Below are positions 8,035-16,666 of a stretch of 64,000 nucleotides of DNA, piece by piece. Location of the stretch: the NCBI RefSeq assembly GCF_029892065.1, contig NZ_CP120374.1:1426001-1490000 (forward strand). Direction: 5' to 3'. Position 1 is the first letter of the stretch; each line of letters opens with the position of its first letter. The DNA comes from Sinorhizobium garamanticum (GTDB lineage: Bacteria > Pseudomonadota > Alphaproteobacteria > Rhizobiales > Rhizobiaceae). Under the pieces are notes generated by a model. It did no database searches. It was given only the letters and a program-made list of their open reading frames with translations, and was not told where the DNA came from. Position numbers and translations under genes: made by a program.

Positions 8035-11000
8035 ATGTTACGGCACCGTTTGATCTTCCCCGTTGCCGGCATCGTCCTCGTTCTAAGTCTCGTCCTGGCC
8101 GGCTTATGGATCTGGACGGGAAACGTCATCGTTTCGTTCACGTCCGAACGCCTGATCCGAGAGGTGACGCAGGCCGTGCATCGCGACGTCGGTCAATTGG
8201 TGCGCGGCGCCGACAAGGCGGTATCCCGCTTGGCCAACGGTCTTGTTCGTCACGACGTGCCGCTCGGCGATCCGCATGCCATCGCACGTGAGCTCTATGC
8301 TTTGCTGGCCGAGGAACCCGATGTCGACTGGATGTTCTTCGGCAACGAGGCCGGCGGGCTCGTTTCGGTCGGGCGATTGGCAGACTCGAGCAGCGTGTTT
8401 CTGATGAGCGATGACTTTCGCGCCGGCGCCGTGCGCGAATTCGACGCATTACCAGATGGCCGGGTTGGCCGCCTGCGGAAGTCAGAAGGCGCCTTCGATT
8501 CGCGCGAGAGGGTCTGGTACACACAGGCGAAGGAGACGGGCAAGCGGTACTGGACCGAGCCCTATCTCGGCTTGGTCGAGCCGGTCCTGGGCATCTCGCT
8601 CTCCGCGCCGGTCTTTGACAAGGGCGGCAATTTCGTCGGGGTGTGCGGGATCGATCTCATCCTCACGCAGCTTTCCAGGTTCTTGCAGACGCTTGAGGTC
8701 GGCGAGAACGGACGAGCCTTCATCATCGATGCGACCGGACATTTGATTGGCGCGTCGGGAGGGGTGTCCCCCGTCACGATCGGCGCCGACGGCGGGCATC
8801 TGCGCCTGCAGGCGTCAGAGGCCACCGATCCCATCGTCCGAGAAACTGCACGCTATCTTCATCGAAACCCGGACATCGCCGGGTCCTCGTCAGCGGGGTC
8901 GCGCGTGTTTTCCTTCAGTGACCCCGAGCGCGGGAGGATCTATGCGGCGGTCGATCATGCCGCACTCGGCGCACTCAAGTGGACCATCGTCTCGGCAGTG
9001 CCAGCTTCGGATTTCCTCAGACCCGTGTATCAGGCGGCCTATCTCTCGATTGTCGTCGGCGCGGTCATTGTCGCCGTCTTCGTGGTCCTCGGACTGGGGA
9101 TGGTCGGACGCACGCTGCGACCGCTGACAGACCTCACCCAGGCGGCGCATGCGATCGCAAAAGGGGAATGGTGCGAGGTACCCAAGGTTCGTCAAAATGA
9201 TGAAGTCGGCCTGCTCGCGCAGGCGTTCACGCTCATGACGTCCCGCCTCAAAGAGACGTTGGAGGGCCTGCGTCGAAGCGAAGCGAACTTCGCGGAAGCT
9301 CAGCGCGTCGCCCATGTCGGCTACTGGGAACGCGATCTCAGCACGGACTGTCTCACCTGGTCGGAGGAGACATACCGCATTTTTGGGCTGACGCCGCGTG
9401 CCGGTACGGTGGTCAGTCTGGCCGAAGCAACTGAGCGGATACATCCCGAGGATCGGCCGAGCTGGAGCCAGGCCGCGGCGCGGGCCTTGCGTGGTGAATC
9501 CCGCTACGACTTGGAATACCGCATCTTCCGGCCTACCGGCGAACTGCGCATCGTTCACAGCCAGGGCGATCTGACAAGGGACGCATCGGGCCAGCCGCAC
9601 AGCATGTTCGGTACGATCCAGGACATTACCGAGCGCAAGCGGGCGGAAGAGGCACTGCGAGACAGCGAGGAGCAGTGGAGAGCCGTATTCGAGAACAATC
9701 CGACCATGTATTTCATGGTGGACGCCACTGGTATCATCGTTTCGGTGAATCCCTTCGGCGCGGAGCAGCTCGGCTACACGGTTGACGAACTGATCGGCCG
9801 TCCCGTACAGGACGTTTTTTACGAGGCGGACCGAGACGCCGTCCAGAGGCATGCCGCCACATGCCTGGAACATCTGGGCCAAGCGATGAGCTGGGAGCTG
9901 CGCAAGATTCGCAAGGACGGCTCGATGCTCTGGGTCCGCGAGACGGCCCGGGCGATGATGATCAAGAAGCGACCCGTCATCCTGATCGTGTGCGAGGATA
10001 TCACAGAGCGCAAGCGCGCCGAAGAGGCGGCCCGGTGGAGTGAAGAAGAGCTTCGCCAGGTCATCGAGACCGTGCCGGCAATGGTGTGGACCGCCTTGCC
10101 CGACGGCCGCGTCGATTTTATCAATCGGCGGGTGCAGGAGTTCACGGGCTTGTCCCTCGACGGAACGTTGGGAGGGAGCTGGGAGCCCAAAGCCCGATTT
10201 CACCCGGACGATGTCGAGCAGTATATGTCCAAGTGGCGTTCGTCCTTGGCCACGGGCCATCCGTTCGAGGCTGAGGTCAGGATCCGTCGTGCCGCTGACG
10301 GCGAATATCGCTGGTGGTTTGAAAGTGCCGTCCCGCTCAGGGATGAACACGGAAACATTCTTAAATGGTATGGTTTTCTCGTCGAAATCGAGGACCGCAA
10401 GCGGGCCGAGGAGGCGCTGCAGAAGGCGCAGGCCGAACTTGCGCATGTCACGCGTGTGACAACGATGGGCGCGCTGACCTCCTCCATCGCCCACGAAGTC
10501 AACCAGCCGCTGGCCGCCGTGGTCACCAACGCCAACGCCGCGCTGCGCTGGCTCGCCAGCAAACCCCCCAATATCGCCGAGGCGCGGGAGACGCTGGAGC
10601 GTGTCGTGCGGGACGGGCACCGGGCGGGCGAGGTTATCGGCCGCGTGCGCGCGCTCCTCAAGAAGACGGCCACCGTGACGGCGGAGGTCGACCTGAACGG
10701 CCTCATCGAAGACTCGGTAGCTCTCCTCAAGGGCGAGGTGCGCAGCCATCGAATTCTGCTGCGGACCGAGCTGGCGCAGGATCTCCCGGCCGTCGAAGGT
10801 GACCGGGTTCAATTGCAGCAGGTGATCCTGAACCTGGTGATGAACGGCATCGAGTCCATGAAGAAGGTGGCGGACCGGCCGCGGGAGCTGCTGATCAGAT
10901 CCCGACGCGACGCATCCGGAGCCGTGCTCGTGGCGGTACAGGACGCCGGCGTGGGGCTGGATCCACAGAATGCGGAGCGGGTGTTCGAGGCGTTTTACAC

Positions 11001-11163
11001 GACCAAAGCCGAAGGTCTGGGCATGGGCTTGGCCATCTGCCGTTCGATCATCGAAGCGCACCGGGGGCAGCTATGGGCCGAGGCGAACGAGCCTTGGGGA
11101 GCTGTGTTTCAATTCTGCCTGCCGTCAATCGCCGGCGATGGGGCTCCTGACGACGCTGGCTAA
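8035..11163 (+). CDS. Membrane sensor histidine kinase: extracellular sensor, HAMP, three PAS domains
   Basis: 1042 residues. A transmembrane helix at about 7-29 is followed by a periplasmic domain of some 300 residues with the layout of dCache_1 (DVDWMFFGNEAGG, RVWYTQAKETGKRYWTEPY, SAPVFDKGGNFVGVCGIDL), a second membrane helix near 330-355 and a HAMP linker. Three PAS/PAC units follow, each closing with a DITERKRAEE-like PAC end. The kinase core has the phospho-acceptor His near 820 in SSIAHEVNQPLAAV, an N-box NLVMNGIESM, G1 DAGVGLD and G2 GLGMGLAIC. Receiver domains are absent, so the partner must be separate: the single-domain receiver converging from the right and the FixJ-type regulator at 12229 are obvious candidates. 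Ligand unknown; dCache domains commonly bind amino acids or organic acids. Confidence 0.9.
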   Translation: MLRHRLIFPVAGIVLVLSLVLAGLWIWTGNVIVSFTSERLIREVTQAVHRDVGQLVRGADKAVSRLANGLVRHDVPLGDPHAIARELYALLAEEPDVDWMFFGNEAGGLVSVGRLADSSSVFLMSDDFRAGAVREFDALPDGRVGRLRKSEGAFDSRERVWYTQAKETGKRYWTEPYLGLVEPVLGISLSAPVFDKGGNFVGVCGIDLILTQLSRFLQTLEVGENGRAFIIDATGHLIGASGGVSPVTIGADGGHLRLQASEATDPIVRETARYLHRNPDIAGSSSAGSRVFSFSDPERGRIYAAVDHAALGALKWTIVSAVPASDFLRPVYQAAYLSIVVGAVIVAVFVVLGLGMVGRTLRPLTDLTQAAHAIAKGEWCEVPKVRQNDEVGLLAQAFTLMTSRLKETLEGLRRSEANFAEAQRVAHVGYWERDLSTDCLTWSEETYRIFGLTPRAGTVVSLAEATERIHPEDRPSWSQAAARALRGESRYDLEYRIFRPTGELRIVHSQGDLTRDASGQPHSMFGTIQDITERKRAEEALRDSEEQWRAVFENNPTMYFMVDATGIIVSVNPFGAEQLGYTVDELIGRPVQDVFYEADRDAVQRHAATCLEHLGQAMSWELRKIRKDGSMLWVRETARAMMIKKRPVILIVCEDITERKRAEEAARWSEEELRQVIETVPAMVWTALPDGRVDFINRRVQEFTGLSLDGTLGGSWEPKARFHPDDVEQYMSKWRSSLATGHPFEAEVRIRRAADGEYRWWFESAVPLRDEHGNILKWYGFLVEIEDRKRAEEALQKAQAELAHVTRVTTMGALTSSIAHEVNQPLAAVVTNANAALRWLASKPPNIAEARETLERVVRDGHRAGEVIGRVRALLKKTATVTAEVDLNGLIEDSVALLKGEVRSHRILLRTELAQDLPAVEGDRVQLQQVILNLVMNGIESMKKVADRPRELLIRSRRDASGAVLVAVQDAGVGLDPQNAERVFEAFYTTKAEGLGMGLAICRSIIEAHRGQLWAEANEPWGAVFQFCLPSIAGDGAPDDAG

Positions 11164-11266
11164 TGCATGTCGCCCAAAAGTGTGCGCGGTTTTGGGACAA
11201 CGACATGCATAAAAACAAGGACCTAAAGCGCGTCGCACGAACACGTTTAATCGCGACGCGCTTTAG
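11161..11266 (-). repeat. Mosaic repeat, modules C and B, inverted copy
   Basis: Starts at the stop codon of the kinase gene. It contains TGCATGTCGCCCAAAAGTGT and then a hairpin formed by AAAGCGCGTCGC and GCGACGCGCTTT. The same modules occur in reverse complement at 34350-34466. Its layout resembles the RIME/ABC intergenic mosaic elements described in rhizobia; that name is from memory of the family, not from a search. It may also terminate transcription between the two converging genes. Confidence 0.75.
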
Positions 11267-11285
11267 GGCAGAATCCCTCAAGCCC

Positions 11286-11681
11286 TCATTGACCACTTTC
11301 GCCGTCGCTTCCGCGCGCCAGCGCAGAACGGATGCAGTTCAATAGATCCTGCTCGCCGAACGGCTTTGCCAGATACCCGACGATGTCCGGACCCAACCGG
11401 CGCGCGCGCAGGTTCTCATCCGGATAGGCAGTGATCAGAACGGTCGGAATGCTCTCGCCCAACGCAACGAGGCGGCGGTGCAAGTCAAGCCCGCTCATTC
11501 CGGGCATATGGATGTCAGTTACCAGGCAGGCCGTCCGGCGGAGCTGGGGGTATTTCAAGAAATCGGCGGCAGATGAAAAGGCCTCGGCTTCAAATCCAAG
11601 CGACCTCATCAGCCCCTTGGTAGCCTCGCGCATCGACTGATCGTCGTCGACAATCGCAATCAGAGGCTTCTTGATTGGCAC
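11286..11681 (-). CDS. Single-domain response regulator (receiver only)
   Basis: 131 residues from a GTG at 11679-11681, chosen because GGAGG lies 7 bases upstream; a TTG 12 bases earlier is also in frame but has no ribosome site. The receiver fold is complete: acidic pair in IAIVDDDQ, phospho-acceptor Asp in CLVTDIHMPGMSG, Thr/Ser in VLITAYPD and the Lys in YLAKPFGEQDL. No output domain, so it acts by protein contacts or as a phosphate sink. It faces the large sensor kinase gene tail to tail across a mosaic repeat, suggesting functional linkage. Confidence 0.88.
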   Translation of the reverse strand: MPIKKPLIAIVDDDQSMREATKGLMRSLGFEAEAFSSAADFLKYPQLRRTACLVTDIHMPGMSGLDLHRRLVALGESIPTVLITAYPDENLRARRLGPDIVGYLAKPFGEQDLLNCIRSALARGSDGESGQ

Positions 11682-12228
11682 TGCCGCCTCCAAAACCTCG
11701 CGACAAGCGTCTTGCAGGCATTTCGTGCATGTTTCTTGGTCGGGTCCGATTCAGGAAACATACGGCGATCCAAAGTGCTTCAGTGACCTCTGTGCATCTG
11801 ATGGGACGCGCTCGCTGTAGCGGTGTGGCGTGGTTCGCAACATACATCAGCACGTGAGGGCCAAAAAGGCAGAGGAAGCTATACGATGGTATAGATCGTT
11901 TGAGATTTTGCGCGCCTCGCACGCTCTGCGCGCACGCCCTTCCAGGTGCAATTCGCCGCTTTGGAGCGCATTGGCATGGGGTCGGTGGCAGTCCGCAGGA
12001 GTCGCGACGCTTCGGCGTCCGCTCGACCACCCTGTGGTCTTGTGGCTGAGGGAATTCGGGCGCATTCTGATGTGCGAAAAGGCTTCGTTTGGCACTGGCG
12101 GAGGAGAGAGGAGGAGTGTTCCCATTGCATCATCGGCGCTCTGCCGCTTGGCCTCCCCCCAATACCGCGGCGGCGAGCGCAAGCAGGTCCCGTTTGCGGG
12201 AACCGGCTTTCCTCGAAGGCCCCCAGCG
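11682..12228. other. Divergent intergenic region between two response regulators
   Basis: About 550 bases between the leftward receiver gene and the rightward FixJ-type regulator. An open frame extends upstream of the regulator's ATG, but its translation is rich in Arg, Ser and Trp, with no receiver homology, so it is taken as non-coding. Promoters for both genes must lie here; no specific box was recognised. Confidence 0.4.
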
Positions 12229-12864
12229 ATGACCGAGGGGCCTGCAACCGTCATCGTCATCGATGATGATCCAGCGGTCCGCGAGGCGCTTGGCAGCCTG
12301 CTGCGATCCGTCGGCTTTGACGTAAAACTCCTCGCCTCGGTGAACGACTTCTTCAAGTCCGGTCGACCGAAGGGGCCGACGTGTCTCGTTCTGGATGTAC
12401 GGCTGCCGGGACAAAGCGGCCTGGAATTTCAGCGAGAGTTATCGCGGGGCAGCATTCATATCCCGATTATCTTCATCACGGGGCATGGCGACATTCCCAT
12501 GTCCGTCCAGGCAATGAAAGGCGGCGCGATCGAGTTCCTGACGAAACCGTTCCGCGACCAGGACCTGCTCGACGCGGTTCATGTCGGCCTCGCGCGCGAC
12601 CGCGCGTGGCTTGAGAACGAAGCGGCTTTGGCGACGCTGCGCGCGCGGTTCGAGAGCCTGACCCCGCGGGAGCGCGCGGTGATGGCCTTGGTGGTGACCG
12701 GACGGCTCAACAAGCAGATCGCCGCCGATCTGGGCGTGAGCGAAATTACCGTGAAGGTCCACCGCAGCCAGGTGATGCAGAAGATGCATGCCAAGTCCCT
12801 GCCCGAGCTCGCCCGCATGGCGGACAGGCTGAAACTCGAGCCAGGGAAGCCGCAAGGCTCATAG
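12229..12864 (+). CDS. FixJ/NarL-type response regulator with LuxR-like output domain
   Basis: 211 residues from ATG 12229. Receiver at 1-125: acidic pair in IVIDDDPAVREAL, phospho-acceptor Asp in CLVLDVRLPGQSG, IIFITGHGD with the conserved Thr, and FLTKPF with the conserved Lys. The C-terminal LuxR helix-turn-helix is clear: LTPRERAVMALVV, LNKQIAADLGVSEITVKVHR. The order (receiver, Q-linker ALATLRARFESL, HTH) is that of FixJ/NodW-like activators. The open frame continues upstream, but this ATG is where receiver homology begins. Probably phosphorylated by the nearby PAS kinase; target genes are not evident. Confidence 0.9.
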   Translation: MTEGPATVIVIDDDPAVREALGSLLRSVGFDVKLLASVNDFFKSGRPKGPTCLVLDVRLPGQSGLEFQRELSRGSIHIPIIFITGHGDIPMSVQAMKGGAIEFLTKPFRDQDLLDAVHVGLARDRAWLENEAALATLRARFESLTPRERAVMALVVTGRLNKQIAADLGVSEITVKVHRSQVMQKMHAKSLPELARMADRLKLEPGKPQGS

Positions 12865-13017
12865 ATTCGTGTAAAGGCATATAAACCGGCGTATAGGTCG
12901 TCCCCTCCGCGTCGGTATCCCATCCGTCCTCTTGATCAATGGTCCTGTCGGGAGCGCACTGTTATGGTCTGGGACCTTCTTCCCGTGGGCCATTTTCCTT
13001 CAATCGGCCCCCCCTCA

Positions 13018-13049
13018 AACCCCTCCCGGTCTCGGGAGGGGTCTTTTGT
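13018..13049 (+). terminator. Probable rho-independent terminator
   Basis: CCCCTCCCGGTCTCGGGAGGGG forms a strong hairpin and is followed by TCTTTTG. It lies 155 bases after the FixJ-type regulator. The rest of 12865-13313 contains nothing I can support as a gene. Confidence 0.6.
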
Positions 13050-13313
13050 CTCGATAGCAAGCTGCGCAAGCATATCTGAGAGCAGTGACCGGCTCACGAT
13101 CTCGGATCGGCCCCCACTCAGATGTTGCGCATCATCGAGCACCAAAACGACTGTGGAAAACAATGAGGGGGATCAATCGCGTTTTGAAGTCGAGCGACCG
13201 GAAGTGGTTCGCAGCGACCGGGTATCAAAACGTTCGCGACCCGAATAGGGGGCTTGGGGCAAGCATCGACGATGCTCAGGCGCGGGCAAGTAGGAGATGC
13301 CGGTCGCCAGGGC

Positions 13314-13661
13314 CTAATGTATCGTCAAGGAATACTGCGAAGGGTAAAGCTCCTCATCCTCTACAAGGCGTAGAAGCTCGAGAGAGTAGAGCGAAAGACT
13401 GAACAGCGTGTCAGTGACATATAGGGTGAACGCAGTTGTCCGGGCGTGCAAGGCTTGCCTCCCACGAGGCGCGATTGCATCCCGTGGCGTGACGCAGATT
13501 GTCATTAGATGCGCTTCAGAGTGAGTATCGGGTCGTGCTGGATAGTTTGTCGGCATGTAGAATGGATGACTTGGTAGAGTGCTCCAGCCCTCCGATACGC
13601 GCTGGGAGAACAGCTGCAACGGGAGCAGATCGATTTCTATGCGGTTGAGTTCCTGTGTCAT
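13314..13661 (-). CDS. Hypothetical protein, uncertain
   Basis: 115 residues from the ATG at 13659-13661, which has a weak AGGG about 9 bases upstream. The translation begins MTQELNRIEIDLLPLQLF and ends in a hydrophobic stretch near SLSLYSLELLRLV. No family is recognised. It would follow the exported protein gene on the same strand, 11 bases after its stop. It could be a chance frame. Confidence 0.35.
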   Translation of the reverse strand: MTQELNRIEIDLLPLQLFSQRVSEGWSTLPSHPFYMPTNYPARPDTHSEAHLMTICVTPRDAIAPRGRQALHARTTAFTLYVTDTLFSLSLYSLELLRLVEDEELYPSQYSLTIH

Positions 13662-13672
13662 GGTCACAATCC

Positions 13673-13993
13673 CTAGAATGAACGGGGAGGAACGAAGAGG
13701 CAAATGGTGCGCCCTTTAGGCTCGCCGGCCACCGTGCAATGGTGAAACTGCCCGTCCGGGCTGTTCTTGATGCGAGTGTCCCGTGGCGTGATGAGCTCGC
13801 CAGTGAGCTTGATGACATAGCCTTGTGGGCCTTCGAGAACCGCTCGATCTCGAATCTCGCGGCAGTCCATTCCGCTGCAGCAGGAGAACGGGTATGTCCA
13901 TCCGTTCGGCTGTGCCGCGGTTGGCGTCGCATCGTGCGCCGCTGCCGGAGCAGCAATCACGACTGCAAAGAGAATAACTGCCGGCTTGCTCAT
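13673..13993 (-). CDS. Small exported protein with CCSGxDC motif
   Basis: 106 residues: a cleavable signal peptide (MSKPAVILFAVVIAAPAAA, cut near AHD) and a mature part of about 87 residues with WTYPFSCCSGMDCREI, then conserved-looking GYVIKLTGELITPRDTRIKNS and QFHHCTVAG. Six cysteines in a short periplasmic protein point to disulfides. Proteins of this shape are common in rhizobia, without an assigned function as far as I know. Transcribed alone or with the small frame downstream. Confidence 0.75.
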   Translation of the reverse strand: MSKPAVILFAVVIAAPAAAHDATPTAAQPNGWTYPFSCCSGMDCREIRDRAVLEGPQGYVIKLTGELITPRDTRIKNSPDGQFHHCTVAGEPKGRTICLFVPPRSF

Positions 13994-14591
13994 GATCCGC
14001 GCCTCGACGCTGAATTACGCCAGCTTCCTTTCGAAGCTTCCTTCGATCGAGATTGAGCCGCTGTGAACAGCGTCTCCGTTCTTTCAGGCGGCTCCGCCTC
14101 TCGAAGCGCCGGATGAGGAATCGGCCCACCGGAGGATGTACGATGAAGATAGCAGCACCCTCCCGGACCCGACTATTGATCGGGAGGAAGGACAGGGTAC
14201 CAACGAGGAGGAGATCACCTATACGGGGGTCTAATGCTTTTATGCGGGGGGAGGGCGCCGGTGCCGCCGGTTTCCGGCCTAGCCGGACGAACACGCCAGT
14301 TATGACCGTTGCTGGGCGTAGTTGGGAGCGGCCATAGAATAATCGCCGGGAAGATCGCACTTCTCGCGGTATTATTCCGGTGTCATGCCGTAAGAGGTGG
14401 CTTAAGCGCAGGCATTTCCACGCACACCTGTAACAACAACTCGGCGGCCGCCTCGTCTCGGTTAACCCACGGCAGCCGATCGTCGGGCGCGATGCCGCTT
14501 GTGACGTATGGTCTTCGTGCCTGGCGTGGCGTCAGTGGGAGATCGTGTTGTCGGTCCAGGCCTTCCTTCGGATTAACGATCCTGAGTGTGC
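13994..14591. other. Intergenic region with one possible small ORF
   Basis: Between the exported protein gene and the antiporter tail. A 32-codon frame at 14136-14234 (listed separately) is the only candidate. Confidence 0.35.
14136..14234 (+). CDS. Possible 32-residue acidic peptide
   Basis: Reads MYDEDSSTLPDPTIDREE and onward to EEEITYTGV. The amino-acid composition is coding-like and the frame continues open upstream (APPLEAPDEESAHRR), so it may instead be the 3' end of a decayed gene. The GGAGG immediately before the ATG is too close for a normal ribosome site. Low confidence. Confidence 0.25.
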   Translation: MYDEDSSTLPDPTIDREEGQGTNEEEITYTGV

Positions 14592-16412
14592 TCATGCTCC
14601 ATCGGAGCTTGAGCGCGACCTACGGGTCGGGTGACTGTCCGCTTGCGGAGCGCGGATGGCATGTCGTTCTCTGCCGGATCCGTCCGTGGGCTGCAGCATC
14701 TTACGAAATTCATCCCGTTTCTCGTGAATGGATGCAATCACCAGGCCCATCGGAATGCCGATGTCAACGAGCACTGCTTGCGAGAGCTGGAGGCTGGCTT
14801 CGATGGTCTCCGGCACTGCGTCCGTGACCTTTAGCTCGTACAATTCAGTCGCGTGCACCGCATCCCGCGCGCGGGCGACAATGGTCAGATCCGGCCGCTC
14901 CGATCGCGCAGCGCGGACGATAGATTCGACCGCGTCGGCATTGTCCAAGGTCACGACAAGCGCGCGGGCGCTCTGGATTCCACAACGTCGAAGAAACTCG
15001 ATGCGGGTGGCATCGCCATAATAGATCGTATGAGCGCGAGCTCGCTCTTTGGCGACTAGCACGGGATCGGCGTCGATTGCCAGGAATCTCAGTTCGTGCC
15101 GTGTGAGCATCTCGGCGACCAATTGTCCGACGCGCCCATATCCGACGACGATCACGCGCTCCAGACCGTCGTCATGCTGGGGCGTCAATCCTGCAAATGC
15201 ACGTTCATCGATACCGGCATATGCCGCACCGCGGAGCAGTATGCGGATCAGCAGGGGGATACCAACCATCGTCAAAGTAGCCGCGACCGTGGCAGTGGCG
15301 CTGGCGTCAGCAGGGACGACGTTGCCCGCCACAGCCGCACCGATAAGGATCAGTGCGAACTCGCCGCCGGGGCCGAGTACAACCGCCAGCTCGCCGGCGC
15401 CCCGGTTCGGCAAGCCCATCAGGCGCGCGATGGGGAACAGGATAGCTGCCTTTATGGCAAACAAGCCGATTGCGACACCCACTGTAAGGAACGGGTTAGC
15501 AATAATCTCCGAAAGATCCAGACGGGCTCCAACCGAAACGAAGAAGACGCCAAGCAGAAGACCCTGGAAGGGTTGGATCGTCACCTCGATCTGCCGGCGA
15601 TACTCGCTTTCAGCCAGCAGCAGGCCTGCGATGAAGGCGCCTAGAGCCATGGACTGACCACTGAGCGCTGTGACAAGGCCAGAGCCAATCACGACCAAGA
15701 GGCATGCAGCGACGAACAACTCGCTGCTCTTTGTTGTCGCGACCAGCTTAAACAAGGGACGAAGAACCAACCGACCCAGCCCCGCCATTGCGAATAACGC
15801 AATTGCGGCCGGAGCGAGCGCATACAACAAGCCGGCGCCGAGCCCCGTCCCTCCACGTGTACCCAACATCGTCACCATGAACAGGAGAGGCGCCACAGCA
15901 AGGTCCTGGAAGAGCAACACGGCGAAACTTGCGCGTCCAACCGTGGTGTTCAGCAGTTTGCGCTCTGCAAGCGATGGCAGAATGATAGCCGTCGAGGACA
16001 TCGCGAGCGCGCTGCCAAGCACCACCGCTGAAGCTGGAGTTTGACCCAGCAAGTCTGCGACGGCCGCGAGGACGGCTGTCGAGACGAGAACCTGCAATCC
16101 CCCTAGCCCGAAGACGAGTTTGCGCATTAGCAGAAGGCGGCTCCACGACAGCTCGAGCGCGATCATGAAGAGAAGGAATGCTACGCCGAATTCAGCCAGA
16201 TACGCGATCTGTCCGACATCTGTTATCGATATTGCTGAGAGCCATGGCAAATCTCTCGCGAGAGCTCCGAGACAGAAGGGGCCAAGTGTTATGCCGGCGG
16301 CCAGAAATCCAAAGACCGGGCTTAATTTCAACCGCCCAAACAGAGGCACAATTACGCCGGCTGTTGCTAAAAACAGCAAAAGCTCCTTGTAATTTTGTGG
16401 CCCTGGCTCCAT
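14592..16412 (-). CDS. Kef-type CPA2 cation:proton antiporter with NAD-binding RCK domain
   Basis: 606 residues from ATG 16410-16412; a TTG 24 bases upstream is also in frame. Residues 1-390 form the Na+/H+ exchanger membrane domain with about 12 helices, including AGITLGPFCLG, SGQSMALGAFIAGLLLAESEYR and GPGGEFALILIGAAV, the latter two typical of KefB/KefC. From about 415 a TrkA-N domain follows with the Rossmann fingerprint IVVGYGRVGQLVAEM and FLAIDADP. Kef systems extrude potassium in exchange for protons, protecting against electrophiles or acidification; a soluble KefF/KefG partner is not present here. The C-terminal 40 residues are Arg/Ser-rich and variable. Confidence 0.9.
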   Translation of the reverse strand: MEPGPQNYKELLLFLATAGVIVPLFGRLKLSPVFGFLAAGITLGPFCLGALARDLPWLSAISITDVGQIAYLAEFGVAFLLFMIALELSWSRLLLMRKLVFGLGGLQVLVSTAVLAAVADLLGQTPASAVVLGSALAMSSTAIILPSLAERKLLNTTVGRASFAVLLFQDLAVAPLLFMVTMLGTRGGTGLGAGLLYALAPAAIALFAMAGLGRLVLRPLFKLVATTKSSELFVAACLLVVIGSGLVTALSGQSMALGAFIAGLLLAESEYRRQIEVTIQPFQGLLLGVFFVSVGARLDLSEIIANPFLTVGVAIGLFAIKAAILFPIARLMGLPNRGAGELAVVLGPGGEFALILIGAAVAGNVVPADASATATVAATLTMVGIPLLIRILLRGAAYAGIDERAFAGLTPQHDDGLERVIVVGYGRVGQLVAEMLTRHELRFLAIDADPVLVAKERARAHTIYYGDATRIEFLRRCGIQSARALVVTLDNADAVESIVRAARSERPDLTIVARARDAVHATELYELKVTDAVPETIEASLQLSQAVLVDIGIPMGLVIASIHEKRDEFRKMLQPTDGSGRERHAIRAPQADSHPTRRSRSSSDGA

Positions 16413-16666
16413 CGACAGCTCAGAAATTCCAGGCAAAGGGCAAAGCCCGCGATGCGCACCACCGCTCGCAGGATCACACTTCGTCTCCTCTGACGGATCT
16501 TACTCTCATTTCAGGTGACAGTGTTTCCGCTGCGATGATAGGTATCGGGTCAGCCGTTCGAATCCCATCAAGGCGAGAGGTCGGGCAACTCACCCTCGGC
16601 GGCCGCAAAGGGTGGTGGTGAGCGGACCTTGAGCATACTCGCCGTAGACGCAGAATTTAGTGAATC

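Noticed and set aside
8890..11061. 723-residue minus-strand frame
   Set aside because: Antisense to the sensor kinase, rich in His and Arg; shadow.
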